DNA from: a virus
Reading direction: 5' to 3' (one strand)
IMG/VR virus record: IMGVR_UViG_3300040801_002812
Coordinates: 1 to 28,527 of that record
Length of the DNA stretch: 28,527 nt
Position 1 is the first letter of the stretch, and each line of letters starts with the position of its first letter. The translations under genes and the position numbers were made by a program. This document shows, piece by piece, positions 24,209 to 28,527 of this stretch. The notes under the pieces were generated by a model, which had not been told where the DNA came from, did no database searches, and was given only the letters and a program-made list of their open reading frames with translations.

Positions 24209-25288
24209 TTATTCCTCCTGTAGGAAATCTACTACTCTTTTATCTACATGTATAAGACTACCAACATCTTTTGAATTCTTGTTAAGATGCTGACTCATCA
24301 TTAAACAAGAATGATTACAAAGTTGACAGTATCTTTTCTTGTCTATCATTAATAATTGATAGAATTCATTTGTTACACCTTTTGATCGATCTGTGATTTC
24401 AAATATATCGCTCACATGAATTGTTGGCGTAACAACCCCTCTGATTCTCAAACACAATCGCATTGTGCCATCAGCATCAACTGTGACATTATGAACGCTG
24501 TTTTCCAGACAACAATCGAAATTTGATGGTAATGTATCAAACATCCAAGGAAGCAAAACATCTTTCATATGAATTAATAAATGATCATTCTCCAACATTC
24601 TATTAAGCATCTTAGCCAATTCAAATGTTGGTTTCACAAGAAAGTCTTCATTCGTTACATTGGAAAAATCATAATATGGGCTTTTAGCAATATCAACAAA
24701 TGTGATATCACTATAGATTTCATTTCGACTTAATTCTGTTACAAGAGCTTCTAAGAACTTCCAATTTTCATTTGTTACTGTTATTTCAGCAACAACATCT
24801 TTGACTAATTTTGCTGCTTGTAATTGTTTTAATCTTTTAAGCCCTTCTGTACTTTTCTTTATAATATCTAAAGCACTCATATCAATATAATCCGGCATTT
24901 TCATTAATGCTATTGGGTCAACTGAACTTGTAAATCCTTCTATATATTTCACCTTATTAAATAAATCTGTTATTCTTTTCTGAATTTCAGGTGTATTGTT
25001 ACTGATGATTGTATAATATATTTCATTGTCATTGCAAAAGTTAATGATATCTGCAAGATCATTTCTTAATATTGGTTCGCCGCCATAGAAGATGTGAAAC
25101 ATATCTGGGTTTAAAATTTTAAAATTTGCTAATGCATTCAGAACTGTTTCTGTTGACATTTCTTTATCTTTATAATGTTTCATGTTCGGATACTGTTCAG
25201 GCATCCCATAATAATCTTTTACGATTGCACAGTAATCACATTTAAGATTACATCGTCTTGTTAATATCCAATTTACAATTTGGATCAT
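24209..25288 (-). CDS. Radical SAM protein with SPASM/twitch-like auxiliary domain
   Basis: 359 residues. CNLKCDYC (13-20) gives Cys13, Cys17 and Cys20 in the CxxxCxxC iron-sulfur site of radical SAM enzymes, and YGGEP (68-72) matches the SAM-binding GGE motif. The C-terminal part carries Cys260-x13-Gly274-x4-Cys279, the CX9-15GX4C hallmark of SPASM/twitch domains, followed by Cys321, Cys324 and Cys328 (YCQLCNHSC) that may complete an auxiliary cluster. Members with these domains mature peptides or proteins (cross-links, thioethers) or act as other modifying enzymes, so it is a candidate protein-modifying enzyme. It starts 9 bases after the gene of the Ser-rich protein at 25298; ribosome site AAGGAG five bases from ATG. 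Substrate is unknown. Confidence 0.9.
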   Translation of the reverse strand: MIQIVNWILTRRCNLKCDYCAIVKDYYGMPEQYPNMKHYKDKEMSTETVLNALANFKILNPDMFHIFYGGEPILRNDLADIINFCNDNEIYYTIISNNTPEIQKRITDLFNKVKYIEGFTSSVDPIALMKMPDYIDMSALDIIKKSTEGLKRLKQLQAAKLVKDVVAEITVTNENWKFLEALVTELSRNEIYSDITFVDIAKSPYYDFSNVTNEDFLVKPTFELAKMLNRMLENDHLLIHMKDVLLPWMFDTLPSNFDCCLENSVHNVTVDADGTMRLCLRIRGVVTPTIHVSDIFEITDRSKGVTNEFYQLLMIDKKRYCQLCNHSCLMMSQHLNKNSKDVGSLIHVDKRVVDFLQEE

Positions 25289-25297
25289 ATGTTCTCC

Positions 25298-25681
25298 TTA
25301 TCCATAATAGACTTGTTTAACCAAATCTCCATACTGCTCTTCAAATTTTTCATTAACATTTCTATCTATTGATGCATAAATCACAGTCTCTCCTTCTTTC
25401 AATATTTCAAGGGCTGCATTGTATTGTGCTTCACTAAAATATTCAAATCGTGGCCCTGTTGGTTTTTGTGCCCAATCAAGGGGCTCCCCACCATTTGTAA
25501 ATACTTGTAAGGTTTCAATATCATTGAATTCTTCTCTTATATCAACACCTTCATTTGCTGCCATTGGATCATTATCCAATGCTTGTATAAATTCTATTAA
25601 GCCATCATAATCATCATCAGAAACACCAATGATATATGATGAACTTGAACTGTTTGTTACAAAATCTGTTTTGATTTTCAT
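25298..25681 (-). CDS. Small acidic protein with a TNSSSSSY N-terminal motif
   Basis: 127 residues, strongly acidic. It begins MKIKTDFVTNSSSSSYIIG, a conserved-looking N-terminal start that I remember from unrelated small proteins of bacteria and phages; its function is unknown to me. The rest contains acidic helices and strands (YDGLIEFIQALDNDP, TVIYASIDRNVNEKFEEQ). There is no signal peptide. The gene overlaps the next one by four bases and is directly before the radical SAM/SPASM gene, which could act on it as a substrate. The start is supported by the motif and by AAAGG ten bases away; a GGAG is closer but only one base from the ATG. Confidence 0.8.
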   Translation of the reverse strand: MKIKTDFVTNSSSSSYIIGVSDDDYDGLIEFIQALDNDPMAANEGVDIREEFNDIETLQVFTNGGEPLDWAQKPTGPRFEYFSEAQYNAALEILKEGETVIYASIDRNVNEKFEEQYGDLVKQVYYG

Positions 25682-25917
25682 ACTCCAATGACCTTTCCAA
25701 CTTTAAATCCATACTTTGGTAAATCATCTAGTGTCAAAGATGTTAACACTTCGGATGGAATATTAATGATATTTAATACCCCTTTTTTTAAATCATCCAT
25801 ATTACTAATTTGTGGGTTTGCAATCAGAATGTTTTGTGCTGCCATTCGATGCATTTCCGAAGGCCATTGAACACCATCAGGCAAACCCATATCAACCATA
25901 TCGTCAAGTATGTACAT
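25678..25917 (-). CDS. Small hypothetical protein
   Basis: 79 residues, acidic, not recognised. It has a Met-rich N-terminus (MYILDDMVDMGLPDG), a helix MHRMAAQNILIANPQ, and two possible strand-helix units ending DDLPKYGFKVGKVIGV. Start ATG has AGGAGA six to seven bases upstream and its stop overlaps the next start. Coupling to the Ser-rich and radical SAM genes suggests a shared operon. Function unknown. Confidence 0.7.
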   Translation of the reverse strand: MYILDDMVDMGLPDGVQWPSEMHRMAAQNILIANPQISNMDDLKKGVLNIINIPSEVLTSLTLDDLPKYGFKVGKVIGV

Positions 25918-25926
25918 TCGTTTCTC

Positions 25927-28113
25927 CTATGTAAAAGAAAGATGCTCATCATTTTCTAACTGTTCTTGATTTTGATGTGAAATAATAACTATCGATTTAC
26001 CCTTTTTGATTTTATTTAAAACTTTTGATACATAACCAACATTCTCGTAATCTAAAGCATCGAATATTTCATCAAACAATAAGATGTTGAATTTAACATC
26101 ATTGATTGTTGATTGAAGATCCCCAAGAGTTAAAATTGTTGCAATGTCAATAATTCGTGTTTGGCCTCCCGAAAGTTGGACTCTTGAGTTCCCCTTTGTA
26201 TGTGTATCAATTACACGAACCGATATCTTATCTCTGAATTCTCCTGATTTTGTTTCTCCAAGAGTATCAAATGAAACGATATACCGTCCGTTTGTAATCA
26301 TATCTAAATATTCAGATACTTTACTATTCATAAATGGAATTGCTTCATCAATCAACATTGATGGTATTCCAGATGATGAAAAACCAACTTTCCAAAATTT
26401 CAATATTTCTATGTCAGAGTCAATTGATTTTATTTGATCTGCGTCCATTGAAATCTGGAGTTTTAAATCTTTAATTTTCTTCTTATATGAAATGAGTTGT
26501 GCTTCATCATATTCTTTTATTTCTGTTTCAGAAATTTTATTTTTGTCACGATCAATTTGTCTTTCAATCTGTTGAACTGTTTCCTCAATATTTTTAATCT
26601 CTTGTGCAACCTTTTCTGCTTTCTCTTTCAATTCTGCAAGGTCGACTTGTTTCTTTATCAATTGTTGGATTTCTTCTTGTCTTGTTTTTTCAATTTCATT
26701 TCTTTGTGCTACTGCAATTTTCTCTATTTGTTTACTTGCATCTTGTAATCGGGTTTGAATTGATTGTAACTGATCTTTTTCATCAGCTTTAATCATTCGT
26801 TTTTCATTTTCGATTGCTGCAATTTTTTGATTTTCTCTTTCTGCTATTTGAATTAATTCTCTTGAAAGAGCTTTTGCTTCATCTGTTAATATTTTTTCTT
26901 TTTGTACATTTTCTGCTATTTTGATTTCATATGATTTAATCTTTTCAACCAAATTGTTTTTTGCTTCTTCGGATACTTCCTGATCGCATGTTGGACATTT
27001 TCCATCCAACTTTCGAAGACTTGCTTTTATTTCATCAGCCCATGAGCGGGCATTTTGAGCTTCTGTGTATATAGCAATTGCTTCATTTTCCTTTTTATTT
27101 TTCTTTGCTTGAATATCATTTATGATATCTTGTAATTTTTTTGATATATCTTCTTTATCTTTTTGTAATTTTTCAATCTTTTTTGATACTTCTGTTTGTA
27201 ATGTTATTTGTGCTTCGGATGCCTGTTGTTTAATTTCAGAAATTTTTGCATCCTTCTTTTGAATCATATCTTTAACTTCTGAATCAATTTGATCCTGAAG
27301 TTTATCAATCTGTATTTCGAGCGTTGACAATTCTTTTTCGATTCTGGTTAAATCCAATTCATCTACTGTTAAATTGTCAATTTGATCTTTCCATTTTTTT
27401 AGAAGTCTTTCATTTATTGTAATCGACTCTTGTAATTTTTTTATATCTTCGTCTTTTTCAATATAGAAGTTTTTCTTTTGTTCCTCAAGAAATGCAATTT
27501 GTTGTTTTGCATCTTCGATTAAACCTGTGTTCAAATCAATTTTTCGTTGCACTTCTAATTTTATATCATCAAATGTTTTTAAATCTTCTGTTACTTGTTT
27601 GTAATATACTTCATATTGCTCTAACCCTAATATTTTTCTAAAGATTTCTTTCTTATCTGAATCAACAAGGTCTGTAAAGAAATCTTTAACTTTCTGCCCG
27701 AACATTAATGTATTCATAAATGCTTTTTGTGAACACACTAATCGTTCAACTTCAGGAACAACTTCACGGTGCCCCTTTTTTGTATCGACTCCATTTTCAT
27801 TAAGGATTACTGTATTACCTAATTTTGAATATTTATGATATCTTGTCACAATATATTGGGTATCATTAATTTTAAATTTAACCCATGTCTTACAATTCTT
27901 CCCGACTTTATTGTTTACAACATCATCGCCTTTTGCTTTCTTACTCGTAATTCCATATAATGTAAATGGAATTGCATCAAGCGACATTGTTTTTCCGATT
28001 CCATTTGGTCCTGTCATTAAAGTCAATGTATCATTTTTAAATTCTAAAACCATTGGATCAATATAAGGACCATAATTTTTCATACCGACTTCTTGAAATT
28101 CAACATTTCTCAT
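25927..28113 (-). CDS. sbcC: SbcC/Rad50-like recombination ATPase (T4 gp46-like)
   Basis: 728 residues, an SMC-type ATPase close to T4 gp46 in layout. Walker A is TGPNGIGKT at 34-42. A long coiled coil (about 180-575) is broken by a zinc hook, Cys373 and Cys376 in GKCPTCDQE, which dimerises the arms. The signature LSGGQ is at 647-651, Walker B NILLFDE at 676-682 with Glu682 as the catalytic base, and ISHQNQ (711-716) supplies the switch His. With the SbcD-like partner it resects and cuts double-strand DNA ends, feeding recombination-dependent replication in phages. The SbcD-like stop lies two bases upstream; GAGG site before ATG. A complete family motif set gives high confidence. Confidence 0.95.
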   Translation of the reverse strand: MRNVEFQEVGMKNYGPYIDPMVLEFKNDTLTLMTGPNGIGKTMSLDAIPFTLYGITSKKAKGDDVVNNKVGKNCKTWVKFKINDTQYIVTRYHKYSKLGNTVILNENGVDTKKGHREVVPEVERLVCSQKAFMNTLMFGQKVKDFFTDLVDSDKKEIFRKILGLEQYEVYYKQVTEDLKTFDDIKLEVQRKIDLNTGLIEDAKQQIAFLEEQKKNFYIEKDEDIKKLQESITINERLLKKWKDQIDNLTVDELDLTRIEKELSTLEIQIDKLQDQIDSEVKDMIQKKDAKISEIKQQASEAQITLQTEVSKKIEKLQKDKEDISKKLQDIINDIQAKKNKKENEAIAIYTEAQNARSWADEIKASLRKLDGKCPTCDQEVSEEAKNNLVEKIKSYEIKIAENVQKEKILTDEAKALSRELIQIAERENQKIAAIENEKRMIKADEKDQLQSIQTRLQDASKQIEKIAVAQRNEIEKTRQEEIQQLIKKQVDLAELKEKAEKVAQEIKNIEETVQQIERQIDRDKNKISETEIKEYDEAQLISYKKKIKDLKLQISMDADQIKSIDSDIEILKFWKVGFSSSGIPSMLIDEAIPFMNSKVSEYLDMITNGRYIVSFDTLGETKSGEFRDKISVRVIDTHTKGNSRVQLSGGQTRIIDIATILTLGDLQSTINDVKFNILLFDEIFDALDYENVGYVSKVLNKIKKGKSIVIISHQNQEQLENDEHLSFT

Positions 28114-28115
28114 TG

Positions 28116-28527
28116 TTATACCTCACATTTTTCAATAGATCTTTGAGCTGCTGTAATATATACATTTTGCTTCTCTTGAGCTATTTGTCTTATTTCAAGA
28201 TATTTTTGTAATTTATCTTGTAATGACATTGATGATGTGATTCCGCGATCTGTTATGTCTTGTTCTGTTTTATCAATAATGTTGAATTCGCCTTTAACGC
28301 TGGTTAAATCAACAATTTCTTTCATTAAAACTTTTACGTGATCTCCCGATTCCTTTGCTTTTCTTGCAAGCTCAATTACTTCATCAAAGCTTTCAGGAGT
28401 CAATTCAAGTTCAATGTGTTTTTTGTAACTTTGAATTGGTATGCTTTGAACATCCATTGTATCAGAATCAACAACAAGAAATCTTTTTTCATCATTCTTT
28501 TCGCCCCAATCTAATTGAATTGGTGAC
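28116..28527 (-). CDS. sbcD: SbcD/Mre11-like nuclease, C-terminal part cut by the right edge
   Basis: Open to the right edge with no stop, so about 136 C-terminal residues are visible; the ATG at 28457 is internal. The visible N-terminal end reads SPIQLDWGEKNDEKRFLVVD, matching the Y.GSP.Q.d.gE....gf...d strand pair at the end of the SbcD/Mre11/gp47 phosphoesterase domain, followed by VQSIPIQSYKKHIELEL. The last part is helical (YLEIRQIAQEKQNVYITAA). The metal-binding catalytic residues lie outside the window. It ends two bases before the SbcC-like ATG. Pairing of the two genes in this order is standard. Confidence 0.85.
   Translation of the reverse strand, partial: SPIQLDWGEKNDEKRFLVVDSDTMDVQSIPIQSYKKHIELELTPESFDEVIELARKAKESGDHVKVLMKEIVDLTSVKGEFNIIDKTEQDITDRGITSSMSLQDKLQKYLEIRQIAQEKQNVYITAAQRSIEKCEV

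Noticed and set aside
24209-25288. QueE for a 7-deazaguanine pathway with FolE2
   Set aside because: The enzyme has a C-terminal SPASM/twitch-like Cys pattern and is far longer than QueE.
28116-28457. A separate 113-residue gene starting at 28457
   Set aside because: The frame continues without a stop to the right edge and the upstream residues match the SbcD/Mre11 family, so this ATG is internal.

Overview
The window looks like an internal piece of a large tailed double-stranded DNA phage, most likely a myovirus with a jumbo-class genome. The reasons are a T4 gp17-type terminase, a gp27-like baseplate hub, a tape-measure-like protein, an SbcC/SbcD (T4 gp46/gp47-type) recombination nuclease pair, and the phage's own bacterial-type multisubunit RNA polymerase. 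Every supported gene lies on the minus strand. Genes are packed with 4-base ATGA overlaps or very short gaps, and most have clear AGGAGG-like ribosome sites. The DNA is strongly AT-rich except for three genes. No gene-free stretch reaches 300 bases; the longest are 90-95 bases and hold hairpins. No tRNA, CRISPR array or insertion sequence was seen. The host cannot be named from this sequence.

In transcription order (right to left): an SbcD-like nuclease (C-terminal part, cut by the right edge) and SbcC-like ATPase; two small unknown proteins, one with a striking TDFVTNSSSSSY start, next to a radical SAM/SPASM enzyme; a WYL_2-like small protein and another unknown; then a complete ubiquitin-like conjugation cassette (about 23.5 to 16.7 kb). 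The cassette holds an 862-residue protein with a Prok-E2_D/PRTRC-B-like domain, a JAMM protease with zinc ribbons, an E1/ThiF enzyme, a ubiquitin-like protein fused to a SAP-like domain, a second divergent E1, and a compact candidate E2 with an HPN motif. It runs through a 74-residue protein straight into the RNA polymerase genes, in the order beta' then beta, the reverse of bacteria. After these come FolE2, several unknowns, a possible polymerase-palm protein, a methyltransferase-like protein, a DUF932-like protein closed by a strong terminator, and then the virion block (hub, TerL, HExxH protein, tape-measure-like protein cut by the left edge).

The most exciting feature is the ubiquitin-like cassette. 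All roles expected of such a pathway (modifier, two E1-type activators, two E2-type carriers, a JAMM processing/deconjugating protease) are contiguous and co-oriented, and physically linked to the phage RNA polymerase. The gene set resembles the PRTRC cassettes of plasmids and the bacterial Bil-type systems, but has its own architectures: a SAP-like domain on the modifier, a modifier ending Gly-Cys, an E2-like domain on a very long beta-rich protein, and a JAMM protein with five CxxC pairs. The modifier gene is far more GC-rich than its neighbours and is followed by two hairpins, consistent with high-level expression. The biological target is unknown; RNA polymerase, virion proteins or host factors are all possible and this is inference.
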